Shown in pieces: positions 22,160 through 30,796 of a stretch of DNA of 64,000 nt (position 1 is its first letter; every line of letters begins with the position of its first letter). This DNA is from Kosakonia sp. BYX6. Its GTDB lineage: Bacteria > Pseudomonadota > Gammaproteobacteria > Enterobacterales > Enterobacteriaceae. The stretch covers positions 1,522,406-1,586,405 of the forward strand of contig NZ_CP151800.1 in the NCBI RefSeq assembly GCF_038449125.1, written 5' to 3'. The position numbers and the translations under genes are program-made. The notes below the pieces were generated by a model. It was not told the DNA's origin and made no database searches. It worked only from the letters and a program-made list of their open reading frames with translations.

Positions 22160-22654
22160 TTATTTTTCCAGCCGATAAACCCAGTCGTCGTGATATTCGC
22201 CGTTGAGCAGGTAGGCTTTTTCCAGCACTTGCACCCGCGCGAAACCACTCTTTTCCAGCACGCGCACCGACCCGTGATTTTGCGCCAGCACCCAGGCATT
22301 TAGCGCCTGGATATCGCGCTGCGAAAATGCGAAATCACACAGCGTGCGCAGCGCTTCTGAAGCGATCCCCCGGCCTTGTGCAGCAGGGACGATGGAGTAA
22401 CCGACATCCGCTTCCTGCGGGTTGTGCTGGCTCAGGCGCAAGCCGATATCGCCAAGCGAGCTGTGTTGCTCATCGCGGATCACAAAAGCGTTATCATCGT
22501 TCAGGCGGTTATCAAATAACGTGCGGATTTGCCCCTCGGAGGCAATTTCAGCCATAAAGCGCATGATGCTGCTGTCCTGGCGTAAACGCAGAAAAAATGG
22601 CCAGTCGGATTCCTTAAATGGAGAGAGGGTAAAGCGGGGTGTCTGCAACGTCAT
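22160..22654 (-). CDS. GNAT family N-acetyltransferase (RimJ/RimL type)
   Basis: This 164-residue protein has the GNAT acetyltransferase layout of the RimJ/RimL subgroup: N-terminal LQTPRFTLSPFKESDWPFFLRL, motif A around ADVGYSIVPAAQGRGIASEALR (acetyl-CoA pyrophosphate loop Q/R-x-x-G-x-A) and motif B LNAWVLAQNHGSVRVLEKSGF. The natural substrate is unknown; relatives modify protein N termini or small amines. The ATG at 22654 follows AGAAGGG. The 60 bp upstream are repeated 206 bp away (22868-22929). Confidence 0.88.
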   Translation of the reverse strand: MTLQTPRFTLSPFKESDWPFFLRLRQDSSIMRFMAEIASEGQIRTLFDNRLNDDNAFVIRDEQHSSLGDIGLRLSQHNPQEADVGYSIVPAAQGRGIASEALRTLCDFAFSQRDIQALNAWVLAQNHGSVRVLEKSGFARVQVLEKAYLLNGEYHDDWVYRLEK

Positions 22655-22661
22655 TAAATCG

Positions 22662-22727
22662 CCCTTCTGGTAATAAAGCGATTTAGCTTAGCATCACCGG
22701 CGCGCGACGGATGCCACGAAAATTAGG
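22662..22727. repeat. Direct repeat A (upstream of the GNAT gene)
   Basis: CCCTTC...ATAAAGCG..TTAGCTTAGCA...GATGCCAC.AAAA matches repeat B at 22868-22929 in the same order with few differences. It covers the ribosome site and upstream region of the GNAT gene. Confidence 0.75.
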
Positions 22728-22742
22728 GGGGATCGCGCGTAA

Positions 22743-22925
22743 TTACAGCGATTGCCACGGGTAGGTAACGCCACTCTCGGAGACAAAACGGTAGCGGGTA
22801 AATTGCGCGCCTCGTGCCGCAATGCGCTTTTCGATTTGCACGGTGCTGGCATCGTGCAGGACTTTTTCCCTTCCAGTCATAAAGCGCGTTAGCTTAGCAC
22901 TGGAACCGGAAGAGGGATGCCACAA
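22743..22925 (-). pseudogene. Remnant of a duplicated membrane-protein gene
   Basis: The last about 40 codons before the stop at 22743 (STVQIEKRIAARGAQFTRYRF and on) align with the C-terminus of the membrane protein encoded at 21568-22137 (SVQLEKRVSSRGAIFTHYRF). Upstream of this, the sequence is not coding for the same protein but a copy of the GNAT upstream region (repeat B), so the open frame of 60 codons is a fusion of leader DNA and a gene end. The natural reading is a tandem GNAT-membrane-protein pair that lost its middle by deletion. Confidence 0.65.
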
Positions 22926-22929
22926 AAAA
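22868..22929. repeat. Direct repeat B (yfcH side)
   Basis: Second copy of the sequence at 22662-22727, including the GAAGGG ribosome-site region, now joined to the 3' remnant of a duplicated gene. It abuts the yfcH stop codon. Confidence 0.75.
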
Positions 22930-23826
22930 TCAGGAGGTCACCACATCGCCCAGCGCTTCTTCCAGGTCAAACCAGCGAAACGCGAACCCGGCGGCTTCAA
23001 GGCGCTTGGGCAAGGCGCGTTGCCCGCCGAGCACCAGCACGGAAGATTCACCCATCATCAGACGTATCGCCATGGCGGGCACGCGCAAAAACGCCGGACG
23101 GTGCAGCACATGGCCGAGGGTGTGGGAGAACTGTTCATTGCGTACCGGGTAGGGTGAAACCATATTAAACGGCCCGCGCAGGTCGTTATCCAGCAGCCAG
23201 AGAATGCCGTTTACCATATCGTCGATATGGATCCACGCCAGGTATTGGCGGCCATTGCCGAGTGGGCCGCCAAGCCCGAGACGAAACAGCGGCAACAATT
23301 TTCCGAGCATACCGCCTTTGGGCGCCAGCACTGCGCCGGTGCGCAGCAGGCACACGCGCGTGCGATCGCTTTGCGCTTCACAGGCAATCTGCTCCCAGCG
23401 AGAGCACAATTTATGGGTAAATTCGTTGTGCGGCGGCTCCTCTTCGGTGACCACCACCTCGCCGAGATCGCCGTAATAGCCCACCGCTGAACCGGAAATC
23501 AGCACCTGTGGCGGCGTTTCGCTGGCGTTAAAAAGATCCGCCAGGCGTTGGGTGAGTTGCCAGCGGCTATTGCATAAGCGCTGTTTTTGCTCCTCGGTCC
23601 AGCGTTTATCCGCGATGGGTTCGCCCGCCAGATTGATTACCGCATCGAAATCGTTGAGATGCGTTTGCTCGTTAAGCCCTTTTAACAGGCTGACGCGAGC
23701 ATCCAGCGTCTGCTGGGCTTTGGCCGGGTTGCGGGTCACCACCGTTACGCTGTGCCGAAGCTCCAGCAAACGGGGGATAAGATGACGACCAATCAGGCCA
23801 GTACCGCCGGTAATCAGTATCTTCAT
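22930..23826 (-). CDS. yfcH: NAD(P)-dependent epimerase-like protein YfcH
   Basis: YfcH is an extended short-chain dehydrogenase of the TIGR01777 (SulA-like) type, 298 residues (E. coli 297). The Rossmann motif [11 protein letters not shown] is at residues 6-16, [12 protein letters not shown] is the family signature, and a C-terminal DUF1731 domain ends with [13 protein letters not shown]. The substrate is unknown. The ATG at 23826 follows the strong AAGGAGGGAG. In E. coli folX follows between yfcH and yfcG; here yfcG is directly upstream, 32 bp away. Confidence 0.95.
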   Translation of the reverse strand: MKILITGGTGLIGRHLIPRLLELRHSVTVVTRNPAKAQQTLDARVSLLKGLNEQTHLNDFDAVINLAGEPIADKRWTEEQKQRLCNSRWQLTQRLADLFNASETPPQVLISGSAVGYYGDLGEVVVTEEEPPHNEFTHKLCSRWEQIACEAQSDRTRVCLLRTGAVLAPKGGMLGKLLPLFRLGLGGPLGNGRQYLAWIHIDDMVNGILWLLDNDLRGPFNMVSPYPVRNEQFSHTLGHVLHRPAFLRVPAMAIRLMMGESSVLVLGGQRALPKRLEAAGFAFRWFDLEEALGDVVTS

Positions 23827-23858
23827 GCTCCCTCCTTGCTCCCTCGCTGACATTAAAT

Positions 23859-24488
23859 TCAGAGTTGCTGTGCCTTCGCCAATGCTCGCTCGGTCGCCGG
23901 GCGTGTACGCACGCGCTCGAACCAGTTAAAGACCGCCGGGTACTCATCAAGCGTGATGCGCTGGCGCTGGTGGGCATTTATCCACGGCCAGGCGGCGATA
24001 TCCGCGATGCTGTAATGCTCGCCCGCGAGCCACGGCACAAGCTCGAGGCGTTTATTCAGCACTTGATACAAACGCTGCGTTTCCACCTGGTAGCGCTCAA
24101 TGGCATAAGGCACTTGCTGCGGCGCAAAGTGGTTAAAGTGATGATTTTGCCCAAGCATCGGTCCAAGACCGCCCACCTGCCAAAATAACCATTGCAGCGT
24201 GGTATGGCGTTCGCGCAGCTCACCGCTGAGTAATTTACCTGATTTTTCCGCCAGATAGAGCAGGATCGCGCCGGATTCAAACAGGCTAATGGGCGCGCCG
24301 CCATCGGCAGGCAGGTGATCGACAATAGCCGGGATTTTGTTGTTGGGCGAGATAGTCAAAAAATCCGGGCGAAATTGATCGCCTTTGCCGATATCCACGT
24401 TGATCAGGCGGTACTCCAGCCCGGCTTCCTCAAGAAATAGCGTTATCTTATGTCCGTTTGGCGTCGGCGCGAAATAGAGGTCTATCAT
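23859..24488 (-). CDS. yfcG: Glutathione S-transferase-like disulfide reductase YfcG
   Basis: YfcG is a Nu-class GST-like enzyme with glutathione-dependent disulfide-bond reductase activity in E. coli. The 209-residue protein has the N-terminal thioredoxin-like domain with [18 protein letters not shown], including Thr9 and Asn11 that replace the classical catalytic Tyr/Ser/Cys, then [12 protein letters not shown] and [14 protein letters not shown] that bind glutathione, then the helical domain. The ATG at 24488 gives the conserved start [11 protein letters not shown]; an upstream in-frame ATG (24521) adds 11 non-conserved residues. It is divergent from yfcF. Confidence 0.94.
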   Translation of the reverse strand: MIDLYFAPTPNGHKITLFLEEAGLEYRLINVDIGKGDQFRPDFLTISPNNKIPAIVDHLPADGGAPISLFESGAILLYLAEKSGKLLSGELRERHTTLQWLFWQVGGLGPMLGQNHHFNHFAPQQVPYAIERYQVETQRLYQVLNKRLELVPWLAGEHYSIADIAAWPWINAHQRQRITLDEYPAVFNWFERVRTRPATERALAKAQQL

Positions 24489-24603
24489 CAAAACTCCTGT
24501 TAATCGAATGAGCTCGCTCATTGAGTATAGGTGTTCCCTCTGATGCCTGAGTTTTCATCAAGTGACAGGACGCACAAGACGCTATATTTTGAGTAAAACC
24601 TAA

Positions 24604-25266
<663 letters not shown>

Positions 25267-25318
25267 TAAGCCCGGTGACTTCCGTTATCATAGGGGCGTT
25301 TTTTTCACATGAGGTGCA

Positions 25319-25873
25319 GTGATGAAACTGATGTTTGCATCGGATATTCACGGGTCGTTGCCCGCGACGGAACGCGTACTGGAACTGTTCGCGCAAAGCG
25401 ATGCGCGCTGGCTGGTTATTCTTGGTGATGTGCTTAATCACGGCCCGCGCAACGCGCTCCCGGAAGGTTATGCGCCCTCGAAGGTTGCGGATCGGCTGAA
25501 CGAGCACGCCAGCAAAATCATTGCCGTGCGCGGTAACTGCGACAGCGAAGTGGATCAGATGCTGCTGCATTTCCCGATTACCGCCCCCTGGCAGCAGGTT
25601 TTGCTGGCGGAACGCCGCCTGTTTCTGACGCACGGTCATCTGCTTGGCCCGGACGATGTGCCGCCGCTGGATGCGGGCGATGTGCTGGCTTACGGCCACA
25701 CGCATATCCCCGTCGCCGAGAAGCGCGGTGATATTTTTCATTTCAATCCCGGCTCGGTCAGTATCCCGAAAGGTGGGTTTGAAGCCAGTTACGGCATGCT
25801 CGAAGAAAACGTGTTACGCGTTATCGCACTTAATGCTCAGCGGGTTATTGCACAGGTCGCGATTAATCCGTAA
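25319..25873 (+). CDS. yfcE: Phosphodiesterase YfcE
   Basis: YfcE is a manganese-dependent metallophosphoesterase that in vitro hydrolyses phosphodiesters such as bis-pNPP; the physiological substrate is not known. The 184-residue protein shows all calcineurin-like motifs: SDIHGS, GDVLNHG, RGNCD, THGH and YGHTH. The start is either GTG 25319 (E. coli-like length) or the adjacent ATG 25322, which is better spaced from GAGG; the difference is one residue. It lies 52 bp after yfcF. Confidence 0.95.
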   Translation: MMKLMFASDIHGSLPATERVLELFAQSDARWLVILGDVLNHGPRNALPEGYAPSKVADRLNEHASKIIAVRGNCDSEVDQMLLHFPITAPWQQVLLAERRLFLTHGHLLGPDDVPPLDAGDVLAYGHTHIPVAEKRGDIFHFNPGSVSIPKGGFEASYGMLEENVLRVIALNAQRVIAQVAINP

Positions 25874-25927
25874 CTTACCCGTCAACCGAAACGCGCCGAA
25901 AGAGCGCCATAAAGAGAAGATGTCCCG

Positions 25928-26473
25928 ATGGTGGAACAGAGTCATTTTGCAGGCATGGAGTGGGTGGATATTGTCAACGAAGACAATGAGGTGATTGCAC
26001 AGGCGAGCCGCCAGCAAATGCGCGCGCAGTGTCTGCGCCATCGCGCAACCTACATTGTGGTGCATGATGGGATGGGTAAAATTCTGGTGCAGCGTCGCAC
26101 CGAAATTAAAGATTTTATGCCCGGTATGCTGGATGCCACCGCCGGTGGTGTGGTGCAGGCGGGTGAAAACTTACTCGAATCCGCGCGTCGCGAAGCGGAA
26201 GAAGAGTTAGGTATTGCCGGTGTGCCGTTTGCCGAACACGGCCAGTTCTACTTCGAAGATGAGCATTGCCGGGTTTGGGGCGGGCTGTTTAGCTGCGTTT
26301 CCCACGGCCCATTCGCCTTGCAAGAAGAAGAGGTGGATGAAGTTTTCTGGATGACACCGGAAGAGATCACCGCCCGCTGCGATGAGTTCACCGATGATTC
26401 CTTAAAAGCACTGGCGCTGTGGATGAGCCGCAATGCCAGCAACGACGCGGAAAAAGTGCAGGAAGCCGAGTAA
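25928..26473 (+). CDS. yfcD: Nudix hydrolase YfcD
   Basis: YfcD is a 181-residue Nudix hydrolase of the isopentenyl-diphosphate-isomerase-like branch. The Nudix box GX5EX7REUXEEXGU is complete at residues 74-96 (GGVVQAGE ... REAEEELGI). The substrate is unknown. The sequence closely matches E. coli YfcD. It follows yfcE by 54 bp and is convergent with the LacI-family regulator gene, whose stop overlaps the base after it. Confidence 0.94.
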   Translation: MVEQSHFAGMEWVDIVNEDNEVIAQASRQQMRAQCLRHRATYIVVHDGMGKILVQRRTEIKDFMPGMLDATAGGVVQAGENLLESARREAEEELGIAGVPFAEHGQFYFEDEHCRVWGGLFSCVSHGPFALQEEEVDEVFWMTPEEITARCDEFTDDSLKALALWMSRNASNDAEKVQEAE

Positions 26474-27493
26474 CTAGCAACTATCCCGCAGGCAAAACGT
26501 CGGCATAATCGGCGTTTTGCTTTCCCACTTCTCATCATTCAGACGCGCCAGCAGCGCACGTCCTGCTTCAACCCCAATCTTGCGATGCGGCACTGACATT
26601 GTGGTCAGCGGCGGTTGGCAGACCCGGCTGACATCGCTATCACCAAAACCGACAATCGCTAAATCATCCGGCACTTTGATGCGCCGACGTTGGCACTCAT
26701 ACAGCGCGCCGCAGGCCAATTCATCAGAAACACAGACCAGCGCATCCAGCTCCGGCCACGCCAATAAAAACTCCGGCAACTGCGCCGCACCGGTGGAGAA
26801 CACCGGTGGCGCCGCCGCATTAATCACCCGGTTCGGTGACATATGATGGCGCAGCATCGCTTTGTACCAGCCTTGCAGATGTTGCTGGAAAATCCACTGC
26901 TCCTGGTTCGCACACAGCAAGCCGATGTTCTGATAGCCGCGCTGCACCAGCATTTGCGTCAGTTCAAACATGGCCGCGACATTATCAATGCCAATATTCA
27001 TATCAATAGGATCGGCGCGCACGGCACCAATTTCCATCACCGGAATCGATGTGTTTTTCAGCCAGTGGCGCACCATATCGCTGTGTTCGACGCTGAGTAA
27101 AATCGCTGCCGCCAGGTTCGACGCCAACAATGTTTCCAGCAGCTTCTCTTCCTGTTCCAGCCGATGTTGCGATTCCGCCAGCATGATTTGGTAGCCCGCA
27201 GGCTGCAATACCTGTTGCAGCCCGGCGAACATTTCCGAACAGCCGGACTCGGCAAGGCTTGGCACCACCATGGCAATCGTCCATGACGACGCCGAAGCCA
27301 GCGCACTGGCGGCAAGGTTGGGCATGTAACCCAGCTCCTGCACGGCCGCTTCGATTTTCTCGCGTAACTTATCCGACACTTGCTCCGGGGTGCGCAGGGC
27401 GCGTGAGACGGTCATGGTGCCGACGCCCGCCAGCAGCGCCACATCGGCCAGCGTGACTTTTCCGGTACTGCGCCGTTTTCGGGTAATAGACAT
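26474..27493 (-). CDS. LacI-family (GntR-like) repressor of the adjacent PTS/transketolase operon
   Basis: The 339-residue regulator has an N-terminal LacI helix-turn-helix (VTLADVALLAGVGTMTVSRALRTPEQVS split over residues 13-40) closely resembling GntR of E. coli, followed by a periplasmic-binding-like effector domain. It is divergent from a PTS operon, and two matching palindromes lie in the shared 234-bp gap. The ATG at 27493 follows CAGGAAACGG; an upstream in-frame ATG is less plausible. In Salmonella a regulator gene occupies the same place. The inducer is unknown; a sugar or sugar phosphate from the PTS pathway is likely. Confidence 0.9.
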   Translation of the reverse strand: MSITRKRRSTGKVTLADVALLAGVGTMTVSRALRTPEQVSDKLREKIEAAVQELGYMPNLAASALASASSWTIAMVVPSLAESGCSEMFAGLQQVLQPAGYQIMLAESQHRLEQEEKLLETLLASNLAAAILLSVEHSDMVRHWLKNTSIPVMEIGAVRADPIDMNIGIDNVAAMFELTQMLVQRGYQNIGLLCANQEQWIFQQHLQGWYKAMLRHHMSPNRVINAAAPPVFSTGAAQLPEFLLAWPELDALVCVSDELACGALYECQRRRIKVPDDLAIVGFGDSDVSRVCQPPLTTMSVPHRKIGVEAGRALLARLNDEKWESKTPIMPTFCLRDSC

Positions 27494-27603
27494 TCCGTTT
27501 CCTGGCTGGCCCGAGCACATCTCAGGCGCTGGTTGTTCATCTACAGCGCAGTATACGCTGGAACTCCCTGCTTTTTTTGCGAATTCCTCGGCGTTTTCAG
27601 ATT

Positions 27604-27617
27604 TGATAGCGCTATCA
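27604..27617. promoter_or_regulatory. Operator O1 of the PTS/transketolase operon
   Basis: TGATAGCGCTATCA is a perfect 14-bp palindrome with a central CG, the form expected for a LacI/GntR-family operator. It is 34 bp (centre to centre, about three helical turns) from O2. Confidence 0.7.
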
Positions 27618-27636
27618 CATTTTCAACATCTCCTCG

Positions 27637-27664
27637 TTGGTAGCGCTATCTTTGCGACTATCAT
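27637..27664 (+). promoter_or_regulatory. Candidate promoter of the PTS/transketolase operon
   Basis: TTGGTA (27637-27642), a 16-bp spacer and TATCAT (27659-27664) resemble a sigma70 promoter. The -35 overlaps operator O2, so repressor bound there would occlude polymerase. Confidence 0.45.
27638..27651. promoter_or_regulatory. Operator O2 of the PTS/transketolase operon
   Basis: TGGTAGCGCTATCT differs from O1 at two positions and keeps the perfect GTAGCGCTA-like core (TAGCGCTA). It overlaps the candidate -35 box. Confidence 0.65.
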
Positions 27665-27727
27665 CACGGTTAAGCCTGGTTGACTTGCTTAAAGTTTGCT
27701 CACCTTATCCCACAGAAGGAGCGCGAA

Positions 27728-28171
27728 GTGTTAAACCAATGGCTTAACGATAAGACGATCCAGGTGCTTGATGCCGTTGAAAATTGGCCGCAAGCGCTGG
27801 AGGTTTGCGCCAGGCCGTTGCTGGCATCCGGCACCATTACGCCGGATTACGTGACCGCCATTGTGGCGCAGCATCAACAACTCGGGCCGTATTATGTGCT
27901 GGCTCCCGGCCTGGCGATGCCGCATGCCCGTCCAGAAGAGGGGGCAAAAGGGTTGGGGTTGTCGTTATTAAAACTGCGCCAGGGCGTGGCATTTGGCGCA
28001 GCGGAGTTCGATCCGGTCGATACGATTATTATGTTGGCAGCACCGGATAAACACAGTCATATCGACATGATTGCCGCGCTGGCCGAATTATTTTCCAGCG
28101 ACGACGATATGCAGCAATTACATCGCGCAGACCATCTCAAGGAGATTCAAAACATCATCCAACGCTTCTGA
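27728..28171 (+). CDS. PTS sugar transporter subunit IIA (ascorbate/fructose-type)
   Basis: This cytoplasmic EIIA passes phosphate from HPr to the partner EIIB. The 147-residue protein is of the UlaC/mannitol-fructose IIA type; the phospho-accepting histidine is in LAMPHARPEEG (H66). The GTG at 27728 has AAGGAG six bases upstream, whereas an upstream in-frame start at 27680 has no ribosome site. First gene of a five-gene operon with IIB, IIC and two transketolase halves. Confidence 0.88.
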   Translation: MLNQWLNDKTIQVLDAVENWPQALEVCARPLLASGTITPDYVTAIVAQHQQLGPYYVLAPGLAMPHARPEEGAKGLGLSLLKLRQGVAFGAAEFDPVDTIIMLAAPDKHSHIDMIAALAELFSSDDDMQQLHRADHLKEIQNIIQRF

Positions 28172-28253
28172 CTTTTTATCTTAATCACCATTTTTAACAC
28201 ATTGCCTTTCTCAGGCGATGCGGTCGTACTCTACACAAAAAAAGGTAATGACA

Positions 28254-28526
28254 ATGAAAATAATGGCAATTTGCGGCTCCGGCCTCGGTAGCAGTTTTAT
28301 GGTTGAAATGAATATTAAGAAAGTACTGAAGAAGTTAAATATTGAGGCTGAGGTTGAACACTCCGATTTATCGTCAGCTACACCGGGCGCTGCCGATGTG
28401 TTTGTGATGGCGAAAGATATTGCCGCCAGCGCCAGCGTGCCGGAAAACCAGTTAGTCGTACTGAATAACATCATTGATATCAATGAACTGGAAGCGAAAA
28501 TCAGCGCTTTCTTCGCCGCTCACTAA
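28254..28526 (+). CDS. PTS sugar transporter subunit IIB (ascorbate-type)
   Basis: A 90-residue EIIB of the lactose/ascorbate fold, which phosphorylates the incoming sugar. The phospho-cysteine is in IMAICGSGLGSS (C7), matching UlaB-type IIB proteins. The ATG at 28254 is eight bases after AAAGG; an ATG at 28248 is too close. It lies between IIA and IIC. Confidence 0.88.
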   Translation: MKIMAICGSGLGSSFMVEMNIKKVLKKLNIEAEVEHSDLSSATPGAADVFVMAKDIAASASVPENQLVVLNNIIDINELEAKISAFFAAH

Positions 28527-28574
28527 CATCAACGGTACGCCGCGCCGGGCGCGGGTATAAAAAGCGAGGTGGAT

Positions 28575-29966
28575 ATGTTTATCCTTGAAACGCTCAATTT
28601 TGTTGTTGATATATTAAAAGTGCCCTCGGTGCTGGTGGGCTTAATTGCCTTAATTGGCCTCGTGGCACAAAAGAAATCATTTTCCGATGTGGTTAAAGGC
28701 ACGGTAAAAACCATCCTGGGGTTTATCGTATTAGGCGGTGGTGCGACAGTATTAGTCGGCTCACTTAATCCGCTGGGCGGCATGTTTGAGCATGCATTTA
28801 ATATTCAGGGGATTATTCCCAATAACGAAGCCATTGTTTCTATCGCGCTGGAAAAGTACGGCGCATCGACGGCGTTAATTATGGCGTTCGGCATGGTGGC
28901 GAATATTATTGTCGCCCGCTTTACGCGCCTGAAATACATCTTCTTGACCGGCCACCACACGTTTTATATGGCCTGCATGATCGGTGTGATCCTCACCGTT
29001 GCCGGGTTTGAAGGCATTGGCCTGGTGTTCACCGGTTCGTTGATCCTCGGGCTTATCATGGCGTTTTTCCCGGCTATCGCGCAGCGCTACATGAAGCGAA
29101 TCACCGGTAATGACGATATCGCGTTCGGCCATTTCGGCACGCTCGGCTATGTGCTGTCAGGCTGGATCGGCAGCAAATGCGGCAAAGGCTCGCGCTCAAC
29201 GGAAGAGATGAACCTGCCGAAAAACCTCAGTTTCCTGCGCGACAGTTCCATCTCCATCTCGCTGACGATGATCATCATCTACCTGATCCTCGCGGTCTGC
29301 GCCGGGCGCGAGTACGTCGAAAGCCAACTGAGCGGCGGGCAGAACTTCCTGGTCTACGCCATTATCCAGGCCATCACCTTTGCGGCAGGCGTGTTTATTA
29401 TCCTGCAAGGCGTGCGCTTGATCCTCGCGGAAATCGTTCCGGCATTTACTGGTTTTTCGGAAAAACTGGTGCCGAACGCCCGTCCGGCGCTGGATTGCCC
29501 GGTGGTTTACCCGTATGCACCTAACGCGGTGCTGGTTGGTTTCTTGTTCAGCTTCCTCGGCGGACTGGTCGGCCTGTTCCTGCTTGGGCAGATGAAACTG
29601 GTATTGATTCTACCAGGCGTGGTGCCGCACTTCTTTACCGGCGCAACGGCAGGCGTGTTTGGTAACGCTACCGGAGGCCGTCGTGGCGCGATGCTTGGCG
29701 CATTTGCCAACGGTTTGTTGATCACCTTCCTGCCCGTGTTACTGCTGCCGGTTCTCGGCGCACTGGGCTTCGCCAATACCACCTTCTCTGACGCCGACTT
29801 CGGTTTTGTCGGCATTGTCCTCGGTAACCTTGCGCGTTACCTCTCCCCGCTGGCGATTACTGGCGTCGTCGTGGCGCTGTTCGCTGCGCTAGTTGTCTGG
29901 AACCTGATGGCAAAAGGGAAACCTGCCGGCAATGGCACTGAAGAAAATACCGGAGCGAAACCATGA
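28575..29966 (+). CDS. PTS sugar transporter subunit IIC (UlaA/SgaT family)
   Basis: This is a 463-residue polytopic membrane protein with ten or more helices, of the UlaA (L-ascorbate) EIIC family: TGHHTFYMACM, ALDCPVVYPYAPNAVLVGF and GVVPHFFTGATAGVFGNATGGRRGA recall the UlaA segments. It forms the sugar channel. Substrate specificity cannot be read from the sequence; ascorbate itself would need UlaD-type enzymes, which are absent here. A GTG at 28569 is an alternative start, but the ATG at 28575 is better spaced from GAGG. The last 4 bp overlap the next gene. Confidence 0.88.
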   Translation: MFILETLNFVVDILKVPSVLVGLIALIGLVAQKKSFSDVVKGTVKTILGFIVLGGGATVLVGSLNPLGGMFEHAFNIQGIIPNNEAIVSIALEKYGASTALIMAFGMVANIIVARFTRLKYIFLTGHHTFYMACMIGVILTVAGFEGIGLVFTGSLILGLIMAFFPAIAQRYMKRITGNDDIAFGHFGTLGYVLSGWIGSKCGKGSRSTEEMNLPKNLSFLRDSSISISLTMIIIYLILAVCAGREYVESQLSGGQNFLVYAIIQAITFAAGVFIILQGVRLILAEIVPAFTGFSEKLVPNARPALDCPVVYPYAPNAVLVGFLFSFLGGLVGLFLLGQMKLVLILPGVVPHFFTGATAGVFGNATGGRRGAMLGAFANGLLITFLPVLLLPVLGALGFANTTFSDADFGFVGIVLGNLARYLSPLAITGVVVALFAALVVWNLMAKGKPAGNGTEENTGAKP

Positions 29967-30796
29967 GCAATATTGATGAAGTGAAGCAGTTTGCGCGGGA
30001 CATTCGCGTAGCAACGTTGAAGTCGCTGACCCATTTAGGCTTCGGTCATTACGGTGGCAGCATGTCGGTGGTGGAAACGTTGGCGGTGCTGTATGGCGAA
30101 GTGATGCGTATCGATCCCGCCGATCCTGACTGGCCAGAGCGCGACTACTTTGTGCTGTCAAAAGGCCATGCTGGCCCGGCGCTTTACAGCACGCTGGCGC
30201 TGAAAGGCTACTTTCCGCAAGAGGAGCTGCAGACGCTCAATGTCAACGGTACGCGCTTGCCGAGCCATCCGGATCGCCTGAAAACGCGCGGCGTGGATGC
30301 GACCACCGGTTCACTGGGCCAGGGCATTTCCATTGCGGGCGGCATCGCGCTGGGGCACAAGCTGGCAGGCAGGGCGAACCGGGTGTTTTGCATTGTCGGC
30401 GATGGGGAACTGAACGAGGGGCAGTGCTGGGAAGCGTTCCAGTTTATCGCCCATCATCGGTTGAATAACCTGACGGTGTTTGTCGACTGGAACAAGCAGC
30501 AACTGGATGGCGAGCTGGATGAGATCATCTGCGCGTTCGATTTGGAAGGGAAATTCCGCGCCTTCGGTTTTGATGTCTGCACCGTGAAAGGCGATGACAT
30601 TGCCGGGTTGCTGGCGGCAGTAAAACCCGTTCCCGCGGCGGATGCGCGACCGAGGTTGGTTATTCTCGACAGCATCAAAGGGCAGGGGGTGCCGTATCTC
30701 GAAAATCTGGGTAATTCACACCATCTGCGTCTGACCGATGAGATGAAACAGGCACTTAACGAGACAATCGAAAAACTGGAGGCCACGCATGATTAA
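29963..30796 (+). CDS. Transketolase, N-terminal subunit
   Basis: The 277-residue protein is the TPP-pyrophosphate-binding half of a transketolase: GDG at 146-148 and N177 form the GDG-x(27+)-N thiamine-diphosphate motif, preceded by KGHAGPALY and GSLGQGIS. It is complete by itself because the partner half is encoded separately just downstream (8-bp overlap). Linked by a 4-bp overlap to PTS IIC. Split transketolases occur in several sugar catabolic operons, including one in Salmonella at the same locus. Confidence 0.92.
   Translation: MSNIDEVKQFARDIRVATLKSLTHLGFGHYGGSMSVVETLAVLYGEVMRIDPADPDWPERDYFVLSKGHAGPALYSTLALKGYFPQEELQTLNVNGTRLPSHPDRLKTRGVDATTGSLGQGISIAGGIALGHKLAGRANRVFCIVGDGELNEGQCWEAFQFIAHHRLNNLTVFVDWNKQQLDGELDEIICAFDLEGKFRAFGFDVCTVKGDDIAGLLAAVKPVPAADARPRLVILDSIKGQGVPYLENLGNSHHLRLTDEMKQALNETIEKLEATHD

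Noticed and set aside
28575-29966. Calling the PTS IIC the ascorbate transporter UlaA
   Set aside because: Family membership is clear, but no ascorbate catabolic enzymes (UlaD, UlaE, UlaF, UlaG types) are linked, so the substrate stays open.
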